Shown one piece after another: positions 1 to 9,697 of a stretch of DNA of 64,000 bases (position 1 is its first letter; the number at the start of each line of letters is the position of its first letter). Source of the DNA: Oscillospiraceae bacterium. GTDB taxonomy: Bacteria > Bacillota > Clostridia > UBA1381 > UBA9506. Under the pieces are notes generated by a model. That model ran no database searches and had not been told where the DNA came from. It saw only the letters and a program-made list of their open reading frames with translations. The stretch lies in contig SVJQ01000001.1 of assembly GCA_015068905.1 (NCBI GenBank), forward strand, positions 169,104 through 233,103, written 5' to 3'. The translations under genes and the position numbers were made by a program.

Positions 1-1623
1 TCCATCCGCGGGGGTCGCTGTGTGGCTGTGGATGAGGCTGTGGATGACTTTAAAAATGCCTATACCCGCAACGTGATGGAAGCACGAAAAATTGTAGAGG
101 AAGATATGATTTTAAAAAGCGGTGCAACCATTTTATATGAATCCTCCATTTTAGGTGTATATCTTGAAGACAGCACTGTGGTTGGTGTTCGTGCCATCAC
201 GCCTGAGGGCATCAAAAACCTGATGGCGTATACGGTTTTTGACTGCACGGGGGACGCCTATATTGCCCACATGGCAGGGTGCGAGACGGAGTATGGCAGA
301 GAGGTTGACGGATTGGCGCAGCCTTACAGCATGGTTTCATCTGTCTTTAGAGAAGATCATTATTTTGCGACCAACTGCGACTTTGGCCGCGTTGACCAGC
401 GGGATGATAAAAGCCTGTCTGATGCTTTGCTTTTCTCACGTGGATATGAGATGAAAGAGGAAAATAAAGGGGTTTCAAAGCTCATTCACATGCCCCTGAT
501 TGGCATTCGTGAGGGCAGACGGATAGTAGCGGAAGAAATGGTACGCTTATCTGACTTTTTTGCCGGAAAGAAGACGGAAGAACCTGCCTTTTATGCCTAT
601 GCTGATTTAGACAAGCACGGCTGGGATATTGCATTTGACAGCGAGACCCTTTGTGACTGGTTTATCGGGGCAAATCTTGGTGCTTATAATGTGGTGATTC
701 CGATTCCCTTTAAAGCAATTATCCCAAAGAAGGTGGATGGACTTTTGGTGCCCTGTCGTGCGTTGGGCGTTGACCGTGATGTGGCAAGCTGTGCCCGTAT
801 GGTGCCGAATATGCAAAAGCTTGCTGAGGTTGCGGCAGACCTTGCGATGCTTTCTAAAAAGCATAATTGCAAGCTGCGTGAGGTTCCTTACGCCCCCTTA
901 AAAGCGCGTTGGGAAAAAAGCGGCTGTCTGTTAAACCCCTATGTAACCGACTACCGCATTGACGGGGTGGCACAGCCTGAAGATGTGTATTTTAGTGATG
1001 ACCCGAAAGACCTTGCATCAGGGCTTTGCACAAATAAACCCGGTCAGGCAATCTGGTCAGCCAAGCTGATGGGGGATAAGGCAAAAGAGACCCTCGTAGC
1101 CCTGCTTGACTCACCGGATGAAAACACTAGGAAGCACGCGGCGTTTGCCTTGGCTTTGCAGAAAGATGCGTCTGGCGTGCAACTGCTTCGTGCTATGGCA
1201 GAAGAACGAGACGCAATAACCCTGCAGGATTGCCGGAAACATAACCAGCAGCGAGGGGCTATGGCAATTTATTTGTTGGGTAAATTAAGAGATACAGCTT
1301 GTGTGGATACGCTTATTGATATTATCACAAATCCCGATGAGCATAAAAAACAGACCTATGCCGATGGCAGTGCCGGCACCCGTTATGCCATTTCAGATTT
1401 TAACAATGCCTATTTTCAGTTTGTGTCCAATAGCGTTATGGCATTGATTCGCATAGGTGAGGCTCACAGTAGCTCCCGCAGTAAAATCAAGGAGGCGTTT
1501 GATCAGGCGTTTTCAGATGGCACCTATTATAGCCGAATGACAACAAGGCCGCCCAAAAGTAGTGAAGGCGGTATGGTGCTGAATTTAAAAAATGTTGCCC
1601 GACACGGCACGGAAAAGTGGTAA
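1..1623 (+). CDS. FAD-dependent oxidoreductase-like protein with C-terminal HEAT-like repeats (5' truncated by window edge)
   Basis: Frame is open from base 1 with no N-terminal Rossmann GxGxxG in view, so the gene starts upstream. 'VFDCTGDAYIAHMAGCE...' is typical of FAD_oxidored (PF12831-like) proteins; C-terminal 'ETLVALLDSPDENTRKHAAFALALQKD' resembles HEAT repeats. Confidence 0.75.
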   Translation, partial: SIRGGRCVAVDEAVDDFKNAYTRNVMEARKIVEEDMILKSGATILYESSILGVYLEDSTVVGVRAITPEGIKNLMAYTVFDCTGDAYIAHMAGCETEYGREVDGLAQPYSMVSSVFREDHYFATNCDFGRVDQRDDKSLSDALLFSRGYEMKEENKGVSKLIHMPLIGIREGRRIVAEEMVRLSDFFAGKKTEEPAFYAYADLDKHGWDIAFDSETLCDWFIGANLGAYNVVIPIPFKAIIPKKVDGLLVPCRALGVDRDVASCARMVPNMQKLAEVAADLAMLSKKHNCKLREVPYAPLKARWEKSGCLLNPYVTDYRIDGVAQPEDVYFSDDPKDLASGLCTNKPGQAIWSAKLMGDKAKETLVALLDSPDENTRKHAAFALALQKDASGVQLLRAMAEERDAITLQDCRKHNQQRGAMAIYLLGKLRDTACVDTLIDIITNPDEHKKQTYADGSAGTRYAISDFNNAYFQFVSNSVMALIRIGEAHSSSRSKIKEAFDQAFSDGTYYSRMTTRPPKSSEGGMVLNLKNVARHGTEKW

Positions 1624-1661
1624 AAAATACGGCAGACACAAATTGTGTCTGCCGTATTTTT
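1623..1661. terminator. Bidirectional rho-independent terminator between convergent genes
   Basis: AAAAATACGGCAGACACAA-A-TTGTGTCTGCCGTATTTTT, 19-bp perfect stem with A/T tracts on both sides. Confidence 0.9.
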
Positions 1662-2469
1662 ATAGAACAAAGGTTTTTCGATACTCCCGTGGTGAAATAC
1701 CAAACTTTTCTTTGAACCTTCGCGAAAAATAGAATTGGTCACAAAACCCAAATTTTTCGCTGATATCCAGAATTGACATATCACTTTTAATCAAAAGCTG
1801 TTCTGCCTCAAAGAGAATCATATCGTGAATATAGTCGTGAATCGAAATAGAGAGCTCTTTGCGAAAGTGCTTTGTTAAGGTGCTCACAGAAACAAAGGCG
1901 TGCTCTGCAATCAATTCAGAAGTTAGCTGAACGGTAGGGTTATACTTAATATACTGAATGGCACGGGTTACGCAAGGGGACAGGTTCTTACTGGTCAAGT
2001 CCAAATCGTTTTGCTCAGCCACAGACAGAAGAATATTATAAATTTCCTGCCGCACCCGGAGGGACTGAATCAGAGTCGTGTAGTTAATGCCTTCCGTAAA
2101 AAAATCAATTTTATTGTCGTCCAGTGTTGCTATGCAGGGTGTTTTACACTTGCGAAACAGGTCAATGCCATCAACACCGCAAAGCTTGACCTGGAAATAA
2201 ATGTGGTCTAAATGATCCTCACAGCTGTATTCAAATGAGCATCCGGCGGGGAATAAATACCACTTTCCTGCCTCCATAGTGAGTACCTGATTATCCATAA
2301 GCTTGATGTCGGCAGTTCCGCTGACTATATAAAAGAGTCTCGATGCTATAGGATTATAAACTTTCCCTTTCCATGTGGTATCCACATCAGCGCGGCCATA
2401 ATAAAACATGAGCAAATGAACGGGATTCAAATTTTGACAGATGGTAGAGTTAATATGAATCATACGCAA
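1660..2469 (-). CDS. AraC-family transcriptional regulator
   Basis: C-terminal double HTH 'LTSELIAEHAFVSVSTLTKHFRKEL...SILDISEKFGFCDQFYFSRRFKEKFGISPREYRK'; N-terminal cupin-like sensor. Confidence 0.92.
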   Translation of the reverse strand: MRMIHINSTICQNLNPVHLLMFYYGRADVDTTWKGKVYNPIASRLFYIVSGTADIKLMDNQVLTMEAGKWYLFPAGCSFEYSCEDHLDHIYFQVKLCGVDGIDLFRKCKTPCIATLDDNKIDFFTEGINYTTLIQSLRVRQEIYNILLSVAEQNDLDLTSKNLSPCVTRAIQYIKYNPTVQLTSELIAEHAFVSVSTLTKHFRKELSISIHDYIHDMILFEAEQLLIKSDMSILDISEKFGFCDQFYFSRRFKEKFGISPREYRKTFVL

Positions 2470-2582
2470 ATCTCCATATTTTTAATGTATTTTATATTGT
2501 TTTTTTTATATAGGATACGATATTCTTATAGTAACACGAAAAATACTAATTGACAAGACAAATTTTGAAGGGTTGTGAAAAA

Positions 2583-3383
2583 ATGCAGGAGAAAAAATTG
2601 CGTGATTATTTTTGGGTGTGGGGTCATCACACTAACTGTCTGTATGGCGCATACGGTCTTACCAGAGTTAACGATGTATCTCCCGTTGAGGGGGTAGCCT
2701 ATTTAGGCGCAACAAACCTTGTGCTTGATATTATGGATGCGCCAGTTGACAGACGTGAAGAAATCGGCAAGGCAAAAGACATCCCTATGCTTGCCTGGTC
2801 TGTTATGGATGTTGCGGCGCACCCTGAACACATCACAGATTTGATTGCATATAAAAAAGAATTTCCCAACCTGACAAGAGGCATTTTTGACGATTTTCTT
2901 TGCCCTGCCAACACCGAAACCAACTATACAAACTATCCTTTAGAAATGCTGGCACGCTATCGCGAAATGCTCCACGAAGCAGGCCTTGAAATGTGGATGG
3001 TGTTATACACCGAAAATTTCCGCGTGATTGATAAAGAAACCATTCAGGCATACGTCAATGAGTTTGACGGCGTTTCCCTTTGGTTCTGGAACGAAAAGGA
3101 AGTGACTGACGGCTATGATGAATATGTTAAGACCTTCTTTGAAATGACAGAGGGCAAAAAACGTATGATTGGCTGCTATCTCTATGACTTTGGTACAGAG
3201 GTTGAAGCAACCGGTGAGGCGGTCGTATATCAGCTTGAAAAAGAGCGCGAAATGATTAAACAGGGCCTGATTGAGGGTGTTGTTCTGCACACGAACGCAG
3301 TCATTATGCAAGACCCCTTTGAGGCGGTTGAAGCCGGCAAAAAGTGGATGGACGAAAACGGCGACGAAATCATTACAAGATAA
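2583..3383 (+). CDS. Uncharacterised protein, paralogue A of tandem pair (VWGHxTN...FDDF...EFDGVSLWFW family)
   Basis: ORF track begins at a TTG at 2550; ATG at 2583 is the more likely start and aligns with the start of paralogue B. No family recognised. Confidence 0.8.
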   Translation: MQEKKLRDYFWVWGHHTNCLYGAYGLTRVNDVSPVEGVAYLGATNLVLDIMDAPVDRREEIGKAKDIPMLAWSVMDVAAHPEHITDLIAYKKEFPNLTRGIFDDFLCPANTETNYTNYPLEMLARYREMLHEAGLEMWMVLYTENFRVIDKETIQAYVNEFDGVSLWFWNEKEVTDGYDEYVKTFFEMTEGKKRMIGCYLYDFGTEVEATGEAVVYQLEKEREMIKQGLIEGVVLHTNAVIMQDPFEAVEAGKKWMDENGDEIITR

Positions 3384-3395
3384 GGAGAGATATAT

Positions 3396-4196
3396 ATGAA
3401 AAAATTTAATGATAACGTTTGGGTATGGGGTCATCCCACAAACAGCATGCAGAGCTGGTTTAACAGAGGTGTTTCAACGGTTTCTCCCGTTGAGGGCGTC
3501 AGTTATATGAACGCATCCTGCCTGATGTATAACAACTTAGGCGACAATAAGTTTGATATGAACTTAGAAAGCGAACTGGCAAAAGACCTTAAAAAGGTTG
3601 GCTGGTGTATTGATGAGGGCGCAACCAATCCGCCAAACATTACCGCAATCTGTAATAAGGCTAAAGAGTACCCCAATATCAAAATGGGTATGTTTGATGA
3701 CTTTTTCTCCCTGACTAACAGAGAAAATAACTTTATCAATTATACACCCCAACTGATGGCGGCTATCCGTGAGGAACTCCACGCAGCAGGTCTTGAAATG
3801 TGGGTGGTTCTTTACACAAGAGATATGCGCCTTGTTCCTATGGAAACCATTCGTTCTTTCTTAAAAGAGTTTGACGGTGTTTCTCTCTGGTTCTGGGATG
3901 AAAGCGAAATTTTAAATGACTATGATAAATATGTTAAAATCTTTATGGAAGAGACAAAGAATCAGAAGAGAATGATGGGCTGCTATGTGTATAACTTCGG
4001 TGAAGGCAAGCCTGCAACTGTCAAGGCCATCATTCACCAACTCGAAAAAGCTAAGGAAATGATGATTAAGGGTAACGTTGAAGGCTTGTTTATCCACACC
4101 AATCCCTGCTTTGGCTTAAAGGATGAGCCTTTTGAGGCTGTTGACGCCTGTCAGGCATGGATGCGCGAACACGGCGATGATGTGATTTCTGAGTAA
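3396..4196 (+). CDS. Uncharacterised protein, paralogue B of tandem pair
   Basis: AGGAGA RBS. Shares VWGHxTN, SPVEGV, FDDF, H.AGLEMW.VLYT, EFDGVSLWFW, KRM.GCY.Y.FG and HTN blocks with 2583..3383. Confidence 0.85.
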   Translation: MKKFNDNVWVWGHPTNSMQSWFNRGVSTVSPVEGVSYMNASCLMYNNLGDNKFDMNLESELAKDLKKVGWCIDEGATNPPNITAICNKAKEYPNIKMGMFDDFFSLTNRENNFINYTPQLMAAIREELHAAGLEMWVVLYTRDMRLVPMETIRSFLKEFDGVSLWFWDESEILNDYDKYVKIFMEETKNQKRMMGCYVYNFGEGKPATVKAIIHQLEKAKEMMIKGNVEGLFIHTNPCFGLKDEPFEAVDACQAWMREHGDDVISE

Positions 4197-4213
4197 GAAA
4201 GAGGGGCTTTTTT

Positions 4214-5257
4214 ATGATGATTGAAACGGTTTTAGGACCGATAGAATCTGACAAACTGGGCGTGATTGCGCCCCACGAACATTTTTTTATTGACACCACC
4301 TTTGAAGCGCAGACACCGGATACAGAAGAAGAGCTGGAGCTGTTCAATTCCCCGGTGAATATTCATAACATTGACGTTCTGCGCCGCAATCCCTTTTTAG
4401 TGCGGGATAATATGGTGCTTGAGGATTTAGACACCATTGTGTATGAGGTGAACCGCTTTAAAAAAGCGGGTGGTAACACCATCGTTGACTTGACAAACAT
4501 CGGTATCAAGCGGGATTTAGCAAAAATCCGTGAGGTCAGCCGCCGGACGGGTGTCAATGTCATTGCCGGCTGTGGACTTTATACCGGTCTCACCATTCCC
4601 GAGCCCTACAGCAAGATGAATGAGGATGAGCTTGCCTGCTGGATGATTGATGAAATTAAAAACGGTGACCCCGAAACCGGCATTAAGCCCGGTGTGATTG
4701 GCGAAATAGGCACCAGCGAAACGGTTGAGCCCTTAGAGGCAACATCCCTTCGTGCGGCGGCTTATGCGAACCTTGAAACAGGTCTGCCCATTTACATTCA
4801 TACTTATCCGTGGTCGAGAGCATCCTTAGATGCTATTGACATTTTGGTTCGCGAGGGCGTGAAACCGGAACAGATTTGCATTTGCCACTTAGATGTTGCG
4901 TTTGACCACGAGTATCTATCCTTGGTGTTTGATACCGGGGCGTATGCTATGTTTGATAACTTCGGCAAGGAATATTACTTCCCCAAAACAGAGGCGGTGT
5001 TCTCCGGCGGACCTTTTGAAACGGATTTAGACCGTGTGCGGATGATTATCCGCATAGTGAAAGAGGGGCACGCAGACCGCCTGATGCTGGCAACAGATGT
5101 GTGCTTAAAATCTCTTTTGCACAGCTTTGGCGGCTGGAGCTATGACCACATTTTCACCAACATTGCAATGATGATGGAGAATGAGGGCATTGCAAAGGAA
5201 GATATTGATACAATTTTAATGAAAAATCCCTTAGAATTTATTTGTTCGCGCAGATAA
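4214..5257 (+). CDS. Phosphotriesterase-family (amidohydrolase superfamily) protein
   Basis: N-terminal 'VLGPIESDKLGVIAPHEHFF', 'GVIGEIGTS', 'HLDVAFDHEYLSLVFDTGAYAMFDNFG' and 'LATDV' match the PTE/PF02126 pattern. Confidence 0.85.
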   Translation: MMIETVLGPIESDKLGVIAPHEHFFIDTTFEAQTPDTEEELELFNSPVNIHNIDVLRRNPFLVRDNMVLEDLDTIVYEVNRFKKAGGNTIVDLTNIGIKRDLAKIREVSRRTGVNVIAGCGLYTGLTIPEPYSKMNEDELACWMIDEIKNGDPETGIKPGVIGEIGTSETVEPLEATSLRAAAYANLETGLPIYIHTYPWSRASLDAIDILVREGVKPEQICICHLDVAFDHEYLSLVFDTGAYAMFDNFGKEYYFPKTEAVFSGGPFETDLDRVRMIIRIVKEGHADRLMLATDVCLKSLLHSFGGWSYDHIFTNIAMMMENEGIAKEDIDTILMKNPLEFICSRR

Positions 5258-5283
5258 AAGGCAAATGATAGGAGGAAAAAACA

Positions 5284-6786
5284 ATGAATAATGATTTTGT
5301 AAAATCTTTTGAAATCGCCGGCGATGAAGGCTTTGGCGATATTGTTTCTAAAGACAGAAAGGCATCCCGAGGGAGGCTTAAGGTGGGTCTTTTGCCCCTT
5401 TCTTGGTTTGAGTGGTGGCCTATGTTCCCTGAAAGCGGTATGAGAGAAAACATTTTGTCTGACTGCGACCGCTTTATTAAGATTATGGAAGAAAAATTCG
5501 GCGATACCTATGAACTTGTGTATCCGGATTATTATGTTGACACCTTGGATAAAGCCTTTGATGCAGGTGAGCTTTTCAAAAAAGCCGGTGTTGACATGGT
5601 GATTATTGATGAGGCTACCTATGTGACCGACTATTTTCCCATTCAGGTGGTTGACGCCCTGCCTGAGGTGCCTTTGGTGCTGTTTGTTACCCAGGCAACA
5701 GACAACCTTTGGGATACGATGGTGAATACCGATGTGATTCGTTACGAAGGCCTTGTCAGCATCATTCAGCTTGCCGGTGCCTTTTCTAAAATGGGCAGAG
5801 CCTATAAGGCTGTTGTGGGCTCTTTAGAAGATGAAGAGGCTTTTTCTGAGCTTGGTTCTCATATGAAGGCCCTGCAGTTGATTCGTGACCTTAAGTATAT
5901 GGATATCGGCTTTGTGGGTCACACCTTCCGCGGTATGTATGACATTGAGGTGGATAAAACCAAAATCAAGGGCGTGTTTGGCCCTAACGTTTTGTACATA
6001 GACGTAACCCACCTGTTAGACATCTGGAATGCTTTAACGGAAGATGAAATTACCGACTTTGTAAATGAACTGAAGAAGGAGCTTCCCTACAATGATGATG
6101 CAGTTGACCCTGAGGATGTGAGAAAGTCTGCCTCTGTCGGCCTTGCCGTTAAGAAAATGATTAAGCGCTTTGGCATTGACGGTTTAACTCTCCTCGGCCA
6201 GCATCACGTTGAGGTGGCAACCCGGGCTTCTGCTGACCTTTCCTTCTTCTGTGCTGAAGGTGACGGCTGTATGACCAGCCACGAGGGCGACCTTGCAAAC
6301 CTTGTTATGAAATACATTCTGTATAAATTGACAGGCGAACTGCCGGTGTTCTTAGAGTGGTCTGCTTATGATATTAAGAGTGACACCATGCTGCTGACAC
6401 ACCACGGCGTTGTTGACCCGAAAGTGCATGCGGCGGATCAGAAGGCTTGCCGCATCACCCCGTCGCCGGAGAAGTGGGACTTTACCGGTAAAGGTATGTC
6501 CGTAGAATATTGCTCTAAAGCCGGCAAGGTAACTCTTGCGTGCCTGATTGATGCAAAAGATGGCTGGAAGCTGCTGCTCTCTGGCGGTGAATGCATTGAA
6601 ATGCCTCAATGCCCCAGTTTTGCACCACAGTTCCACTTTAAGCACGAAAGTCTTTCCATTAAAAACTATATCAAGCAGATTGTAGAAGAGGGCGTTGCCC
6701 ATCATGTTTGCCTGGTTTATGGCGACCATCGCGATGACCTTAAGATGTATGCGGATTATACCGGTATTTCAGTTGTTGAGATTTAA
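5284..6786 (+). CDS. L-fucose/L-arabinose isomerase-like protein
   Basis: N-terminal 'VGLLPLSWFEWWPMFPE', 'PLVLFVTQATDNLW', long two-domain layout and C-terminal 'FAPQFHFKHESL...GVAHHVCLVYGDH' are typical of FucI/AraA-fold proteins. Confidence 0.75.
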   Translation: MNNDFVKSFEIAGDEGFGDIVSKDRKASRGRLKVGLLPLSWFEWWPMFPESGMRENILSDCDRFIKIMEEKFGDTYELVYPDYYVDTLDKAFDAGELFKKAGVDMVIIDEATYVTDYFPIQVVDALPEVPLVLFVTQATDNLWDTMVNTDVIRYEGLVSIIQLAGAFSKMGRAYKAVVGSLEDEEAFSELGSHMKALQLIRDLKYMDIGFVGHTFRGMYDIEVDKTKIKGVFGPNVLYIDVTHLLDIWNALTEDEITDFVNELKKELPYNDDAVDPEDVRKSASVGLAVKKMIKRFGIDGLTLLGQHHVEVATRASADLSFFCAEGDGCMTSHEGDLANLVMKYILYKLTGELPVFLEWSAYDIKSDTMLLTHHGVVDPKVHAADQKACRITPSPEKWDFTGKGMSVEYCSKAGKVTLACLIDAKDGWKLLLSGGECIEMPQCPSFAPQFHFKHESLSIKNYIKQIVEEGVAHHVCLVYGDHRDDLKMYADYTGISVVEI

Positions 6787-6790
6787 TTTT

Positions 6791-6820
6791 AAAAGGCATA
6801 CCAAAGGGTATGCCTTTTTT
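6791..6820 (+). terminator. Rho-independent terminator
   Basis: AAAAGGCATACC-aaag-GGTATGCCTTTTTT directly after the isomerase stop. Confidence 0.9.
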
Positions 6821-6882
6821 TATGCTTGCTTTTTCTGCTGCTTGGTGGTACAATAAGGGAAAGCTTGCAGGAGGGTTGCAAT

Positions 6883-7674
6883 GTGAATATACTGAAACAG
6901 AAAAAACTGTATCTTTTGGATATGGACGGCACAATTTATCTGGATAATGATTTATTTGACGGTGTGCTTGATTTTTTGGCGCACATCAAAAATATTGGCG
7001 GCAGGTATATGTTTTTAACCAACAATTCATCTAAAAGCGTGAATAAATATATTGAAAAGCTGGCATCCCTGGGGATAGAATCCACCAAGGAGGACTTTTT
7101 GACATCAACCGATGCCACAATTTTGTATTTAAAGGATAAACCTTATAAAAAAATCTATGCCCTAGGAACCACCTCGTTTAAGGAGCAGCTTCGGGATGCA
7201 GGGTACCCCATTACCGATACACTTGAGGATGGCATTGACTGCCTATGCATGGGCTTTGATACAGAGCTTAACTTTCAAAAGCTGGAGGATGCCTGCATTT
7301 TACTGGGGCGTGGGGTAGACTACATTGCCACAAACCCCGATTGGGTTTGCCCCACCTGGTATGGCTATGTGCCTGACTGCGGCTCTGTGAGTCAAATGCT
7401 TTATAATGCCACCAAACGGAAGCCGAAATTTATCGGTAAGCCAGAGCCGGATATGGCGCTTCTTGCCATAGCGGCAAGCGGCTTTAAAAAAGAGGAAGCG
7501 GTGTTGATTGGTGACAGACTATATACTGACATTGCCTGCGGTGTAAACGCCGGTATCAGTACAATTTTTGTGCTAAGCGGCGAGGGAACCATGGCGGATG
7601 TAGAAAAGAGCGAACAAAAGCCTGAGTTCATTTTTGAGAACATTCAGGCGGTGTATAAAGAAATATCAGAATAA
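6883..7674 (+). CDS. HAD-IIA family hydrolase (NagD/pNPPase-like sugar phosphatase)
   Basis: 'YLLDMDGTIYLDNDLFDG', 'MFLTNNSSKS', 'IGKPEPDMALLAIAASGFKKEEAVLIGDRLYTDIACGVNAG'. AGGAGG upstream of GTG at 6883 (ORF track start 6826 is probably too long). Confidence 0.9.
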   Translation: MNILKQKKLYLLDMDGTIYLDNDLFDGVLDFLAHIKNIGGRYMFLTNNSSKSVNKYIEKLASLGIESTKEDFLTSTDATILYLKDKPYKKIYALGTTSFKEQLRDAGYPITDTLEDGIDCLCMGFDTELNFQKLEDACILLGRGVDYIATNPDWVCPTWYGYVPDCGSVSQMLYNATKRKPKFIGKPEPDMALLAIAASGFKKEEAVLIGDRLYTDIACGVNAGISTIFVLSGEGTMADVEKSEQKPEFIFENIQAVYKEISE

Positions 7675-7689
7675 GATGCAACAGACAAC

Positions 7690-7724
7690 AAGAGGGTGTG
7701 ACATAAAAAGTGTCACACCCTCTT
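7690..7724. terminator. Terminator-type hairpin between convergent genes
   Basis: AAGAGGGTGTGACA-taaaaag-TGTCACACCCTCTT, 14-bp perfect stem. Confidence 0.75.
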
Positions 7725-7751
7725 GCTGTCTTTATATAAGAGCGGAAAATA

Positions 7752-8687
7752 TCAGGCGTTATTTATCTTGGCGGCTTCGGTACGATCACGATATTCTGTG
7801 GGGGTTTTACCCATATATTTTTTAAACATTTTCATAAAGTGAATGTTGTCTGCAAAGCCGACGGAATAGGCAATTTCCTTTACGCCAAGTGTTGTGGTTT
7901 CCAGCAGCCTGCCGGCTTCATTGATACGGACTTTAATCAGGTAGTTTTTAACGGAACAGTCATTTGCTTCTTTAAAAATCCGGCACAGGTAAGAATGGCT
8001 GATGTTAAAATGCTTACAGATTTCAGCGATGGAAAGGTCAACCTTGTGATAACTGTATTTGATATATTCCGTAACGGCATCGGCAAGGTCTGCATTTTTC
8101 ACTTCATAGTCACGGGTGTTATAGTCCAAAATTTTATAAAAAGCTGCTAAAACATCATAATATCCGACCGGCGTTTTCTTTAGTGCTTTTGTAAATAAAT
8201 GTTCTAACAGCATTAAAACATTATTAAAGCTTTTACACTTTTTGACCGGATTTTCCAGAGAAAAACCCAATAATTTTCCGTAAAACGATGCTTTTTCTCC
8301 GGTAAAATCGAACCACGCATATTTCCATGGCTTTTCTTCATCCGGGTAGTAACAGCAATCCACATTTTGTGGAAGAAAAAACATATCCCCCTGAGATAAT
8401 TTATATGTGTTGTTGTTAACTTTTAAATATCCGCATCCATCTAAAATGATATGAAGTGCAGAATATGGCAGCACTCTGAAAAGCTTGTAAGGGGTGACAT
8501 ATTCGAAGTTATCGTAGCAGAGTTCAAGGATTAAGTGGTCTTTAGCCTTGTGTTCATAAAACGTAATCCATATGCGGTTTTCATCCGTAAAATTCATATA
8601 AGTCACCTCAACTTTATTATACAAAGGTGGCAACTGGCTGTCAAGGAATTGTGTAAAAAAACACAGTAATCCGGTAAAAAACTTCAT
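7752..8687 (-). CDS. AraC-family transcriptional regulator
   Basis: 'LSIAEICKHFNISHSYLCRIFKEANDCSVKNYLIKVRINEAGRLLETTTLGVKEIAYSVGFADNIHFMKMFKKYMGKTPTEYR'. The first ~30 aa of the ORF may be upstream of the real start (MNFTDENRIW...). Confidence 0.92.
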   Translation of the reverse strand: MKFFTGLLCFFTQFLDSQLPPLYNKVEVTYMNFTDENRIWITFYEHKAKDHLILELCYDNFEYVTPYKLFRVLPYSALHIILDGCGYLKVNNNTYKLSQGDMFFLPQNVDCCYYPDEEKPWKYAWFDFTGEKASFYGKLLGFSLENPVKKCKSFNNVLMLLEHLFTKALKKTPVGYYDVLAAFYKILDYNTRDYEVKNADLADAVTEYIKYSYHKVDLSIAEICKHFNISHSYLCRIFKEANDCSVKNYLIKVRINEAGRLLETTTLGVKEIAYSVGFADNIHFMKMFKKYMGKTPTEYRDRTEAAKINNA

Positions 8688-8753
8688 TTACCTTTTCCTT
8701 ATATAATGATATGATACACTTAAGGATAAGTTTATCTAGTTATTTACAAATCC

Positions 8754-9551
8754 CTACAAAGCCTCTGTTTGGTGTCTGTTCCACTTTTTTGGAGAGGTGC
8801 CAACCTGGGCTGAGAAGACCTTTGAAAAGTGGTATACATCGCAGTATCCCAGACTAGCTGCAATTTCAGATACGGTGAAGCGTTCGCTTTCCAGCATTTC
8901 CTTTGCGGTAGAGATGCGGAGATTGTCCCTGAATTCTGTGATGGTCAACCCTGTGCTTTTTAAAAATTTTGCACGCAGGTGTGATGGGGAGACGGAGCAA
9001 TAGTCAGCAAGCTCTTTTCCTGAAAAATTGGTTTTAAAGTTCTGGTGGATGAAGGTAATGGCTTTGGCAATGTCCTGATCAGGAAAATGGTTAGACATCC
9101 TATTTTTGATAATGTCATAATAAACCGTTAAAAGCTTCACTCTGCAGCTTACATAAGAATCCCATTCGAGTGATTGCCAGATGGTGCAAACAGTTTTCAG
9201 TTTTTCAATTTCCTGCTCACTTGCGTGGTGGACAAAAGGCAATAAAGTATTATCGGTTTCTACAGTCAGCTCGCTGGTGATGTAAGAGCAGGGAGCAGGG
9301 CAACAAATTGTGTAGTTGTCTCCGCGGTTCACGAACAGAACATCTCCGGCTTTAATGTTATAGCGCTTGCCGCTGTTTGAAATGGCAAAACCGTTTCCTT
9401 CGGTCAGCAGAATAAAACCATCTGCAACTCTTTGTGGATTGTGGTAGCTGAAGTCGGTGCTTTCAGTTTTGAAGATAATGGTTTGAATGTCTGTAATATC
9501 AAGCTTTAGCTTCTTTCGCAAAACAATCACCTCTTGTGTAGTATTATACAT
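8754..9551 (-). CDS. AraC-family transcriptional regulator
   Basis: 'FSGKELADYCSVSPSHLRAKFLKSTGLTITEFRDNLRISTAKEMLESERFTVSEIAASLGYCDVYHFSKVFSAQVGTSPKKW'. Confidence 0.92.
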   Translation of the reverse strand: MYNTTQEVIVLRKKLKLDITDIQTIIFKTESTDFSYHNPQRVADGFILLTEGNGFAISNSGKRYNIKAGDVLFVNRGDNYTICCPAPCSYITSELTVETDNTLLPFVHHASEQEIEKLKTVCTIWQSLEWDSYVSCRVKLLTVYYDIIKNRMSNHFPDQDIAKAITFIHQNFKTNFSGKELADYCSVSPSHLRAKFLKSTGLTITEFRDNLRISTAKEMLESERFTVSEIAASLGYCDVYHFSKVFSAQVGTSPKKWNRHQTEAL

Positions 9552-9697
9552 TTAATTTTTTTAAAAATCAATGTTTTACAAGGAAAATTATTCTTGAAAT
9601 CATCTTTTTATACAAAAAGTGAGTTCTATTTTACATTGCTAGTTATGGTCATATTTTGTACAATATTAGTATAGAAAAATATGATGGAGAGAGAACT

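Noticed and set aside
3003-3434. 143 aa minus-strand ORF over the tandem paralogue junction
   Set aside because: Composition typical of antisense translation; the plus strand is clearly coding.
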